DNA of 64,000 nt from Larix kaempferi (lineage: Eukaryota; Streptophyta; Pinopsida; Pinales; Pinaceae): assembly GCA_027924585.1 (NCBI GenBank), contig BSBM01000361.1:42920501-42984500 (forward strand), given 5' to 3'. Positions 10,720 through 21,270 of this stretch are shown here, piece after piece. Positions within the stretch are counted from its first letter, which is position 1; every line of letters starts with the position of its first letter. The notes beneath the pieces were generated by a model. It saw nothing but the letters and a program-made list of their open reading frames with translations. It did not search any database and was not told the DNA's origin. Position numbers and translations under genes: made by a program.

Positions 10720-11975
10720 CACCAACCAGCACAGAACCCAGTGCATCAACTAGTACAGAACCAACCCCCGCGACCAACGTTGAACGCTAATCCAAATGTA
10801 AATCAACCAGGGAATTTGCAGCAGAATCACACACAGGGTGCTAATATTGCAACTATTTCTGCGGAACCACGGCCACAAGATGCTTCGGTAGCTGTTGTCA
10901 CTCATGGAGGTAAGACGATTGGGGAAGATGGTTCACGACCATTGATTCGGTTAGCTAGTCAAAAGACGGTAAATTTTGACATTGATGTGAAATGGGATAC
11001 GTTCCTCGAGGCACGTCGCACATTGGAGAAAGACCACGGTAAGGCTGTTCTTTGTGATATGCCACCTGACTTTGATGCTACCTCAGATGCCGATCGACCA
11101 CCACCAGGGATATTGCAAAAGTTCCTTGAAAGTTGTCTATCATTGGCAGGAGACCCGGTTGCCTTGGTTGAGATTGAGGGATGGTTGTAGCGACTTCCGA
11201 AAGGACAGAAAGAATTGGCAATCAATTCTTTACAACGATGGAAGACTGGCAAGGAAATGCGAATGAATATTCAGATTGGTGATTATGATGTTGATTCTGT
11301 AACTCTTGATCTTGGTTCGGATGTTAACATCTTAACCAGGCAGGCGTGGAAGAAAATGGGGAGTCCCCCATTGAGCTGGTCCCCTGTACAACTCCTGTTG
11401 GCTAACCATGCAAAGGTTACACCTATTGGGCAAGTTCCGCGGCTCACAATTGATATTGAGGGAATGAAGACCTATGTCGACTTCGATGTCATTGAGGTAG
11501 TTGACGGTGGAAGCTCCTATCCTGCGTTGTTGGGGATAGGATGGGCTAATGATAGCGGAGCTATAATTAACTTCAAAAAATGCATGATGACTTTTGAGAA
11601 TCGCGATTTTCAAGTTATCGCTCCATTGGATCCAGCTGAAGGACGCCGATATGTTGAGTCTGTCAAAGATGACGATCACACTTGCTGGGATCACGCATTT
11701 AATATTTCTGAGGATTACATTCATCCCACTATTCATGGTGAGTTGGAGTGGCGCAGTGAGAGCTCCACGTCTTTCGACTCCGATGATGCATTGGAACGTT
11801 GGCAGAATCGCATGCATGAAGTATCAGTCCGGAAGTGCGGTTTAGTTACGCAATCTTTATGTCGTGTTGCAACAGAAACGATCACATTGGCTATCTATGA
11901 GGGGTTTCCTGGCTTAGACACCTTTGTAGCAGAATTTGAAGACCGTGTTCCAGAACCACAGCACTTGCTGGCCTT
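10720..11975 (+). pseudogene. Gypsy aspartic protease region
   Basis: In the same frame as gag, this segment first carries a proline/glutamine-rich linker with a repeated NPVHQ motif (10,700-10,770). The protease core follows, with LDLGSDVNILTRQAW at 11,308-11,352 as the active-site block; the usual D-S/T-G appears as DLG. A flap-like downstream part, YPALLGIGWAND, is at about 11,518-11,553. An in-frame TAG lies at 11,188. The protease would cut the polyprotein in the particle. The region continues without a recognised domain to a TAG at 11,977. Confidence 0.75.
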
Positions 11976-11979
11976 GTAG

Positions 11980-12411
11980 GAAGCACTGAAGGCTACTCTA
12001 GCACGTTGGTGGGAGACACATAAGAAATTCATTAAAGATTGGTCACAGTGTCGCAGGTTGATGATGGTTCGATTTGGAAATACTGAGGTGCATCACACTG
12101 GCAAGTATGATGGCCGAACTGATCCCGATGATCACGTTATGGAGTGTCAACAATTGTGGATCACGCGACCCAGAGATGAGTGGGTTCATGCTTTTGTCCA
12201 TACTTTGGAGGAGATACCGCACTTGTGGTATACTGCAGCTGAATTGCGCCGTGACATTACAACATGGGGAGAGTTGATGATCTGTTTAAGTCATACCTTC
12301 ACATTTGCGGATGCCAACCCAGATGTCCATAACGCCCTGCAACTCATCTGCGATGTGATATTTTGGGTTGTTCCGGTGGCACGATCTGTTGATCTGCACA
12401 CCCACAGTTAG
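11980..12411 (+). pseudogene. Second gag-like domain between protease and RT
   Basis: After the protease, the same frame contains a second block shaped like a retrotransposon gag/capsid domain: KYDGRTDPDDHV, then DEWVHAFVHTLEEIPHLWY, then LRRDITTWGELMICLSHTF, ending in ALQLICDVIF. The WY and LRR...TTW...L...F spacing is that of retrotrans_gag modules, but the sequence is not a duplicate of the gag at 9370-9740. The frame ends at TAG 12,409. In the usual Ty3 order gag comes only before protease. A specific plant Ty3 lineage might carry such a module normally; I cannot check that here. Confidence 0.6.
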
Positions 12412-14292
12412 ATGCAGTCTCTCATGGAGTGCTTCAATGTTAGTGGAGGGTCAGAGGATGATGATGACCCCTGGAATATTAACATTCCCGAATCCGAAGG
12501 AAGTCGCGATGTGGTTCCACCTGTTGCGCCAAGTAATCTGTTCAATCAGCTGCTGCAGCTTCGCAAAATGAATATCGGCATTGAATCTACTCCCAAGTTT
12601 ACTGATGTAGGGGATTATTGGGATGATAAGATGATGAGTAAGGTTACCGAGTTACTGCATGAATTCCAATATGTGTTTCCCACGAAGTTTTCCAAAATGA
12701 AGGGAATCCTGGGTGACTTAGGAGAAATGAGGATTCCATTGAAACCAGATGCTAAGCCAGTCCGATAGCGACCTTATCGACTAACCCCGTGACATAAAGA
12801 GAAAGTCAAGGTGGAACTTGATCGGATGTTGGATGCTGGTATTATCAAACCTGTGGAAGAGTCAAAATGGATCAGTCCTATGGTGGTGCATGAAAAGAAA
12901 ACAGGTGAAGTGTGCATCTGTGTCGACTTGTGGAAGTTGAATGATGCTTGCTTGCATGATCCCTTCCCGACTTCATTTAACGATGAAGTACTTGAAGGAG
13001 TGGGTGGCCAGGAGATGTACCCTTTCACTGATGGATTCCCTGGCTACCATCAGATCCGTATTGCCAAGGAAGATCGCCATAATACAACTTTTGTTACCGA
13101 ATGGGGTTGCTTTCAGTACACGATCATGCTGTTCAGATTGAAGAATGCACCTGCGATATTTTCTCGGGTGGTTGTTGCCGCCTTCAAAGATTTTATTCAA
13201 AAGTTTCTGCAAGTATATATGGACGATTGGACTATTTATGGGTTAATTCGGGATCATCTGGCTAATCTGTGATTGATGCTTGAGCGATGCCGACAGCACC
13301 AAATATCGCTAAACTTGAAGAAATGTATTTTCTGTGCTCCATTTGGGATATTGCTGGGTCATATCATGTGTAAAAATGGATTGTTAGTTGATCTAGCCAA
13401 GATTGCACTTATTTTGGGATTGCAACCGCCAACCACGTTTAAGTAGTTGCGCGTGACCTTGGGTCACATGGGATACTATCACAAGTTCATTAGGGGATAT
13501 GCTGCGATTACTGCCCCTATGGAGAAGTTGTTGAAAAAGGATGCGGCGTTCCAATGGAACCCGGAATGTCAGGAAAGATTCGAAACCCTCAAAGCGAAGA
13601 TGGTGTTAGCACCGATTTTGGTTTTTCTGGACTGGAGTAAGGAATTCCACGTCCACGTTGATGCTTCATTGGTTGCATTAGGAGTTGTATTGGCTCAACC
13701 AGGTGAAGGTGACATTGATCACCCCATTGCTTTTGCCATTTGGAAGCTGTTTTCGACAAAACACAATTACACTACCACAGAACGCGAAGGTCTGGCCATG
13801 GTTTACGTGCTGTAGAAGTTCAGGCATTATTTGTTGGGTGGCCACTTTAAAATGTTTACTGATCATTCAGCATTGAAATACTTGGTCAATAAGCCTGTGT
13901 TGGGGGGGAAGATCTGCCGATGGCTACTTTTGTTTCATCAATTTGATTTCGAAGTCGTTGTGAAACCGGGGTGGTTGAATGCTGGACCAGATCATTTGTC
14001 ACGGATTAACACAGGGGAGGAACCGACTAATATCGAAGATGGATTGCCGGATGCCCATATGTTTGATGTTGCCACTACTAGCCACTATTTTTATGATATC
14101 CTTCACTTCTTGGCAACTGGCACTATGGCCGATGACTTTACCACGACTCAAAAGAAGCAATTGGTCGTCAAGGCTACTGACTTTCAACTGATCACGGGAG
14201 AGTTGTATGAATTAGGTGCTGATGAGATATTACACAGATGTGTTTTGCCGCATGAGCAAGTGCAGATATTGGCTAAAGCCATGGTGGAGTAG
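12412..14292 (+). pseudogene. Gypsy reverse transcriptase and RNase H
   Basis: RT copies element RNA and RNase H removes the RNA strand. The frame is shared with gag. RT landmarks in order are LDRMLDAGIIKP (about 12,820), SPMVVHEKKTG, DGFPGYHQIRI (13,030-13,062) and the catalytic YMDDW (about 13,217-13,231). RNase H shows HVHVDASLVALGVVL (13,651-13,695), TEREGLAMVY (about 13,780) and TDHSALKYL (13,858-13,884). The tail PGWLNAGPDHLSR leads into integrase. Stops at 12,766, 12,790, 13,270, 13,444, 13,813 and 14,290 interrupt it, mainly TAG or TGA. Domain order and residues are otherwise complete. Confidence 0.9.
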
Positions 14293-15360
14293 CCGGAGGA
14301 CATTATGGCGGTCGGGCAACTGCCCGGAAGGTATTGCATGCAGGGATTTGGTGGACCACTTTACACAATGATGCGATAGACTATGCATGGTCCTGTGATG
14401 TTTTCCAACGAACTGGCTAGCCATCTAGACGTGACGAGATGCCACTACTACCGTAGGTGAAATTACAATCGTTTGAAAAATGGCCTGTGGATTTCGTAGG
14501 GCCGATCAATCCACCAGGGAAACGCACAGGTGCACGGTATATTATCACAGCGATGGAATACTTGACCCGATGGGCTAAGGCAGTACCTGGAGTTGACTGC
14601 TCCGCCGCAACGACTGCTAGATTTTTGTTTGACTACACTATCACTCATTTCGGTTTCCCCAAGATATTACTGAGTGACCAAGGCAGCCATTTTCTTAATC
14701 GCACTATCAGCGCATTGACAGAGGAATTGCAGATTTAGCACAAGAAGAGTACACCCTATCACTCACAGGTGAATGGGATGGTAGAGGCGTTTAACAAGGT
14801 CTTGGAGCATGCATTAACAAAGGTTTGTAATGCGAACCATGACGATTGGGATTTGAAAGTTCCCATGGTGTTGTGGGCCTATCGCACCACATGTAAAAGG
14901 TTGACTGGTCAGACACCTTTCAAGCTGGTATATGGGAAGGAAGTCATTATGCCTATGGAGTACATTGTTCCCAATTTATGAATTGCGGCTGTTACAAGCA
15001 TGGATGATGTTGCAGCAATCGACGAGCATCTAGCACAATTGGTGGCACTCGAAGAAGATCGATTTATCGTTGGCTTTCATCAAGGAGTGGAGAAGGATCG
15101 CCAGAAGGCATGGCATGATCGCCACATCAAAACCAAGTAGTTTCAGCAGGGCAGTTTAGTGTTCCTATATGACAGTAAGTTTATGAAACATCTAGGCAAG
15201 TTGCAGATGCATTGGCTAGGTCCTTACTGCATCAATAGCATTACTTCAGGAGGAGCGGTTCAGTTGCAGTGATTGGATGGGGGTATACTCCCCAAGTTGG
15301 TGAATGGTCACAAATTGAAGCCCTATTGCGCGGGCTCGGAGCGGTGCGATGTCTGAATCG
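14293..15360 (+). pseudogene. Gypsy integrase
   Basis: Integrase inserts the cDNA. A frameshift near 14,290 moves the frame by one, and the zinc-binding part follows with GGHYGGRATARKVLH and SCDVFQRTG, where one zinc Cys is replaced. The core has the first Asp in WPVDFVGPI (about 14,484), the second in LLSDQGSHF (about 14,670) and the Glu in NGMVEAFNK (about 14,773). Downstream, TPFKLVYGKE and LGPYCI are typical of the C-terminal part. Stops include 14,454, 14,736, 14,979 and 15,138. No chromodomain is recognisable after 15,280. Confidence 0.87.
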
Positions 15361-16452
15361 CAATAATAATAATAAAAAATTGCTAATGATTGTTGTAGGT
15401 TGCTTGGTGGTAGATGGTACACCAACAGAAGACGGTATGCACAAGCGGGAGAGGCTTGTGCCGCCAGTCCGAGAATCATGATGGTGTTTCACTTAGGCTT
15501 GCTGACGAATTCTGTACGCCGAATTTGAGAGGGTGCGGTGAAGTGGCAGGATTACAGGTCACCCTCTGTGCATATGATTGCCCCTGACCGCTATGGCAGT
15601 ATTCACACAGAACGACGACATGTTTTGCATGTGGCACGCCAGACCGGAATGATCAGCAGGGTTGTTCACGTGGTGGAATGGGGGAGCTGGGTTGGCTGCA
15701 TGGTCGCCCCTCCACTGTGGAAATTGGCCGGCTCATACACATAGGTGAGAGGTACCGGGGCATCGTTCCCCCCGTCGTGACAGAGGAGGGTCCAGTTATA
15801 AGTACCCCAGGAAGTTGGTAGTTCGCCATCCAGAAGTTGTTCCAACCAAGAGTGGTTATGCTGCTTGATCCTTGTGTGAGTTGAGCTGTGGGGAATTCCA
15901 AGGAGGCTTTGGAAATGCTCCACTTTGTTTCCCATGGTAGTAGCCCAGGGGCACTGCGAGCCCGAACGATGATTGTCCGTGAGCGTCATGATACCATGGG
16001 TGCACTTATGCTGTCTATGCCCGGGTCGGTTCCAGGGCACCTGCAGTACGCGTCGATAGTGAGATGGACCCCTGGCCAGTCCCGCATAATTTAGTATGCA
16101 GTGGTTGTTTGAAGGGTTGTGTTATTTTTTATCAGAACGCTGGTTGGGGTGGTAGTTCCCTAACCTCAGTTGAAGAAGGGTGCTGGCGTGAAATAGATGT
16201 GCCAGAGTCGTCCACCATTCTCACCCCTTGGTACTGTTCGTCCTCTTTTCCTTTCAGTCGGCACTATTCCATGTGATTGGAGGATGAGTTCACGATGTAC
16301 CTGACATCCAGTCAGGGGTTGCCTACTCTCGTGGAGGGCTTACAGAATTGGTAGCCGAGGATCTATACAACCAAAAGAAGGAGACAACAAATCGTGATCC
16401 AAATAGCAAGAACAGATGCAGCTGACATGGCTCGAGGGCGAGCCACAAGATT
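15361..16452 (+). other. Gypsy 3' region without a recognised gene
   Basis: About 1.1 kb separates the integrase end from the polypurine tract. Fragments of open frame occur on both strands (for example 15,666-16,040 on minus), but none has a domain I recognise and stops are common in every frame. It may be a long 3' untranslated region or a vanished extra ORF. Confidence 0.5.
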
Positions 16453-16464
16453 GTGTTGGGGGCC
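16453..16464 (+). other. Gypsy polypurine tract
   Basis: GTGTTGGGGGCC directly precedes the 3' LTR and fits the plus-strand priming tract of a Ty3 element. Confidence 0.7.
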
Positions 16465-17319
16465 TATTGGTAGGCGGTTTGACGAGGAAAGATCGCGGTA
16501 CTGCTGACACCGTGACATGTTGGATGAAGGCACGAAAAAAGCATTTGGTGCCAAAGGATACTACACTTGGCGGGTTTTGGGTCACTTGGACCATGTATTT
16601 TGTAATATTGAGTCAAGTATACCGCAGTTGGCGAGTTTTTCGGTCATGTATTTTGTAAGATCAAGTCATTATACCACGGTATGCGGGTTTTTGGGTCATT
16701 AGACCAAGTTAGTTAGTCGATTGTCCATAAGTGTTGGTTAGGAAAGTGGACAAGTATTGTAGGAGGCGGAAGCCTATAAATATAGAAGGATTGTAAGTGT
16801 TAGAGGAGGAGGAGGAGTCAATAGATAAGAGAAAGAGATAGAGCTGTATGCAAAGAAAATGCTGGAGTTGCGTAGAGATTCATGTACTGCCTTTGGTTTG
16901 CCACAGTAATATAAGGATGATGATTTGGTGCAATCTGTGTGTTTATGGTAATGCAATTATCTATTTTCTATTGCTATGATGTGAATACCGCAATAATGTG
17001 TTACCTGTCTATGTGAAAATGTTGCGATTAAAGTAATATGCGATCTCTGTTTTTGGTAATATTAAATGCTGCGATGTACTAGAACTTCATGATGAATGTT
17101 TGGAATTGCTGTTAATACCATATTGCCACAACTTGCCTCCTCCCTCGGTGGAAACATGGTTCCGTCTGCTCTTTCTGGACGCCTCAGGTGAGACCTCATC
17201 CACTCTGCGGGTGTTGCTGGGTGGGCTCAAACCTGCCATGGCCGGTGCCCAGGGAGACTGCGGTATGGGTCGGCAGCTGATGGACTCCTGTCGACTGTGA
17301 GGTCGCGACTTGGCCAACA
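16465..17319 (+). repeat. Gypsy 3' LTR (855 bp)
   Basis: Same length and near-identical to 7549-8403, ending GCCAACA. The first dinucleotide is TA instead of TG, a point change. TATA-like CTATAAATATAG is at about 16,773-16,784. Confidence 0.92.
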
Positions 17320-17324
17320 TGGAT

Positions 17325-18766
17325 AACACTATGCAATTCCACACCACAACATGTATGCCTGAACATCTGAAATAGATCTTACAACAAACCAGGGAAATCA
17401 ACTTACCAATGGCTAATCATTACAACTTGGACCAAAAACTCTTATGGGGTGTCGGGTACAACCAAACATGCACCCCCTGCATTACATAATGATATTTCAG
17501 GTACAACAAGCATTTTTAAATGCTTTTCTAAATAGCCAATTATTTATGATATTGACCAAGACACATAAACCTTTTAGAACACAAAGGAAATTCCACACAA
17601 TTATACTATGCAAGAATACAACCAAATAGAAAACTAACACAAGAATTAAAGATTATAGAAGATAGCCACATCCTTGCTATCACTATGAAGAACTATGAGG
17701 ATTTGGAGGTCGGGTTTCCCCTCTGCCATACCCGTGCACTTCACAAATATGAAAAAAAAAATCATCCTTGGAAATTAAAAAAAAAATAGCAACAACAAGC
17801 TCACTTTCATGATAATCCAGTTCAATGAGGAAGAGAGGTCGGAAAGGGTGAATTCTAAAAATGGATCCAAACTTCATGGTTTACTTCACCTTGGCACGTG
17901 CAACAGATAAAAACAGTTTAACAAAATGCTTCTCAATCTTTAGATTTCTACAATGAACCTGGACTCCTTTTGCAGGTGGCTCTTTTAATTAATATTACAA
18001 CTCCACTTTAGCACTAGAAACAATGTAGAATCCGGTCTATGATAACGACGGCTACAGTCTCTTCCTGTTGGGATAATTTCCCCTTTCAAGCCGATCGTGT
18101 CTCTACTACACATCAACTCCTCTTCCAGGATCAAAGCGATGACTCCCTTTGCAATAGGGGACTTGCTCACACAATGGATCTGCTATTCTCTAGCAGAATG
18201 GAAGCTATATTCACTTGGAACTGCTCTCTTGCACAAATCCTCTTCATGGATAACATTTATTCCTTCTCTACCCAACGATCCACACAATATCTGGATTTGC
18301 AATCCCTTTCACATAAATAATTGCATCAATAATTTAACCCAACGTACGGCTCCTTTCCAGTAATTGGTGGCTGCACTTTCCAATCAACTGCACAATATAC
18401 AACAAATTCTCTTCTTCGCATTATAGATGCAAATCACAAGAACAAGGGCTCTTCCTCCAGTGACGTGGGCTCTTCCTTTAGTGACGTGGGCTCTTCCTCC
18501 AGCAGCCAACACTAGATTAGAAGTAGTAAGCAGCAATTTGGGCAGCGTGAACTCTGAGCAGCAACGTCTCCTCCTTTAGATGGAAGGAGTGGTTCCTTTC
18601 TATCAAATGGTAGGATCTTCACTACTAGCTGGATCCTCACTCGTACAGAAAACACCACAAACAAAAACAACTTTCACTCTTTCACACAGACTAAGCAATG
18701 CTCCTCTCTCATAGTCCTGAGCACTCCCATGAGGGAGTCATGCTCATTCCATCTCTGATACCAACA
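17325..18766 (-). mobile_element. Outer LTR element, main internal part
   Basis: This continues 7213-7548 across the gypsy insertion. The internal total is about 1.78 kb, far too short for gag-pol. In the minus sense it starts beside the PBS (18,753-18,764) and has open stretches at 18,170-17,985 and 17,877-17,683, neither with a recognised domain. Three imperfect 25-bp repeats with GGGCTCTTCCTCCAG lie at about 18,446-18,510. It is either a deletion derivative or a small non-autonomous element. Confidence 0.5.
18753..18764 (-). other. PBS of the outer element
   Basis: The minus strand reads TTGGTATCAGAG here, matching the initiator-Met tRNA PBS, directly inside the LTR remnant. This fixes the minus orientation of the outer element. 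Confidence 0.7.
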
Positions 18767-18826
18767 TAGAAATGGAGAGAGAAGACATTGTTACACACAA
18801 TATAAAACTATTATAACTATTGCATT
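18767..18826 (-). repeat. Truncated 5' LTR of the outer element
   Basis: About 60 bp match 6979-7040 closely, then the similarity stops at ATTGCATTATTGCGTCG. The rest of the LTR is missing, so no target-site duplication can be read. Confidence 0.6.
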
Positions 18827-21203
18827 ATTGCGTCGAGAGGCGCTCTACAGCCCAGTATGAGGGAGATCTTGTAACGTGTATGTGTAGCGTTACATGTGTG
18901 ATGTAGCATTACATATTATAGTAAAAAGTGATAATACCAGCATAGATCCATCTTAAACTCGTATCTATCAAGCACCGAGAGGGATCCAATTTCTTAAGGT
19001 GTATTTCTTTTTTTAAATTTAAACTCAAGAAATTTAATCTCTCTTGATTGATAAATCTGGGTTTAAGTTTTAATTTTTTAGTTTATTTTACATTTTAATT
19101 AATGGCGAACAATACATTTTACTTTTTTACTTTTCATTACATTGTACTTTTTTACTGTTCATTAAATACTTTCCATTACATTTTAATTAATGGCCGACAA
19201 TAATAAGTATTACTTTTTACTTTTTAGCCAATAATAAAGACAAACGTTACATGTAACGTTACTTTTTAGCCAATAATAATGCAATCAATGTAATTGTCAT
19301 TGGCTATGCAATCAATGAAATTGTTGTTTGCTGGATATTGTCATTATTTAAGATATTGTAAAAAAAAAAATGAAATTGAGATGTATGGCGATAGTGGAAA
19401 TATTAAAATAGAGTGACAATTAATTATGAAAAAAATTCTTGAATTGTAATATATATATATATATATATATGCAAAAATAATAAAGTAAAAATGTTGAGCA
19501 TTTGGTATTTCGTAAATTGTAAAGTACTTTAGTGCTTCAGTTTGAAAGCACTATTAGATATTGTATGAACATTCTTTAGGGTAATTATTTATAATAACTC
19601 CTTTATTTAGAAAGTTGCGATGTAATACACAAGTTGATGTATTTTTTTTATTTTTTATTTTTTTTAGTAATATATATTAATTATTAATATTTTAGTGGGG
19701 CATTTGCAATTCCATATTAAACGGGTTTGAGTTTGAATAATTTAATCTTAAGTATATGAGAGAAGGTTGTCTCACATTGCAAATTGTCTAAACTATTTTA
19801 TTGTAGACCAACTTAGCCAAGGAAAACTTAAAATAATAGTTTTGTCCAATGACAATACTCTAGAATCAATAAAAGTTTTTATCATTGATGTCTTATGTTA
19901 CACCTTTAGAACAACAGTTACATGTCATACGAAATGATTGATTTTAGTCAAATGTTGTTAAGTGAAAGGAAACTATTGTATGACAATATCTTAAGGGGTG
20001 GCATTTGGGTAAAAATTAATTTAGCTAGAGTGATAATAAAATTCAATTTTGATAATCATAAATAATCTAAATTTAGAATGAGGATAGAAGGTTCTTAAAA
20101 TTAGCAAAACATAGTGTGGTGTACTTTAACAAGGGGATTGCATATATAGCTTATTAAAAGACTAAATTAATAAGAGGACTGTGGATTTAGACAAAATAAG
20201 TTAAGAGTGGTTACAGATTAGAGAAATGATGTGGTAGGGCGTCTGCAAAATTTGGTTTAGTCGTACCCAATATAGTCATCACCGTGATTAACAATAAGAG
20301 AGTCATATGAATCTTAACCCAATTATGAAGTGAACACATTAGACAATTTCCTATGAAAGTGTAATCTAATTAATATCGTGTTGCAATAATGCACTTCCCA
20401 AGTTAAAACATCAAGGAATTATAAGTATATGCGTATAATTCTTAGGAGTATGTATATCATTGCTGGGGTGTTGGGTGAGAGAGTAGAATAAGTATGTGTG
20501 CCTAATGTCTAACCATATGTATTATATGGAGTATATATGAATGATTTTAGTATGTTTAACGAAGGCATATCATCTGCCTTCTAGGGGTAAAAAAAAAAGA
20601 TACAATTGATGGTACAAGAGTCATATAGGATCATACAGTTGTATGAAGAATGCATAGAGTCGCAATAGATTGAAACTCTTGGTGAATGAGAGGGGTTTTT
20701 ATTCTAGAAAAGAGTGACCTTGTAAGGGAATTAGAAACATAAAATAGAATGGTATATCATAACACTCATGGGTTAGAGTTTTAAATATATATATATAAAG
20801 GTTGTGCAATAGTATGTAATTCAAAAAGAAATGTTGAGAAGAGTTAAACTAGATTTGTAACAAATGCAAGAGTCATAACAATACTTTGGAAGTAAATAAA
20901 TGTTGTGCATAATTCAAGACTTAGGTATTCCTATAAATCACAATGTGGAATAGTATCAAAATCGATAAGTGTAATAACTTCGTAGTAGAAAAATATTTCA
21001 AGGAACATGGAAGAGATTGGACCAACTTCATACACAAATACTAAACAAAACATAAGAACACCTTCAGTGTGATAAAATGGGTAAATTTTATGGACATCAT
21101 TAGGTCTAATCAAGAGGAGGTCCAGTGGGGAAAGTATAGCACATGTTCTATTACACAAGAGGATGCAAAGACCATGCATCATTTTTTTTCCCACACTATC
21201 TTG
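18827..21203. other. AT-rich decayed spacer
   Basis: No credible gene is visible. A perfect 18-nt palindrome, AACGTTACATGTAACGTT, lies at 19,243-19,260 between two copies of ACTTTTTAGCCAATAATA. A (TA)n tract sits near 19,451-19,471. The minus-strand frame at 20,931-21,272 has no recognisable domain. Confidence 0.5.
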
Positions 21204-21270
21204 ACTATAACTTTGGGATGAAGTTTCTTGAAGGGTGGGTTTATGTAATGCCCCATATTTTGAGTCAGGC
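21204..21270 (+). repeat. Probable 3' junction and LTR start of a decayed Ty3 element
   Basis: The sequence GGGATGAAGTTTCTTGAAGG, then GTGGGTTTA, then TGTAATGCCCC from 21,244 has the form seen at the 3' end of plant Tekay/Del-type chromoviruses: a purine-rich tract running straight into an LTR that starts TGTAAyrCCCC. The LTR would run to the right, perhaps to about 23.7 kb, but no matching second LTR is in the window. Confidence 0.4.

Larger units (their letters stand above)
7544..17324 (+). mobile_element. Complete but decayed Ty3/gypsy retrotransposon
   Basis: The element spans 7549-17,319 and has two 855-bp LTRs, a tRNA-Asp-like PBS, gag, protease, RT, RNase H, integrase and a polypurine tract. 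The 5-bp flanks GGGAT (7544-7548) and TGGAT (17,320-17,324) agree at four of five bases, as expected for an old target-site duplication. Gag and pol lie in one reading frame from 9001 to about 14,290, with stop codons and one frameshift. Integrase follows RNase H, the Ty3 order. It is inserted in the internal region of a minus-strand LTR element. The many stops show that it cannot encode its own proteins. Confidence 0.92.

Noticed and set aside
11332-11817. 161-codon minus-strand frame
   Set aside because: Antisense shadow of the gypsy protease region.
15666-16040. 124-codon minus-strand frame in the gypsy 3' region
   Set aside because: No recognisable domain, overlapping plus-strand frames of similar quality, and a composition that fits an antisense shadow.
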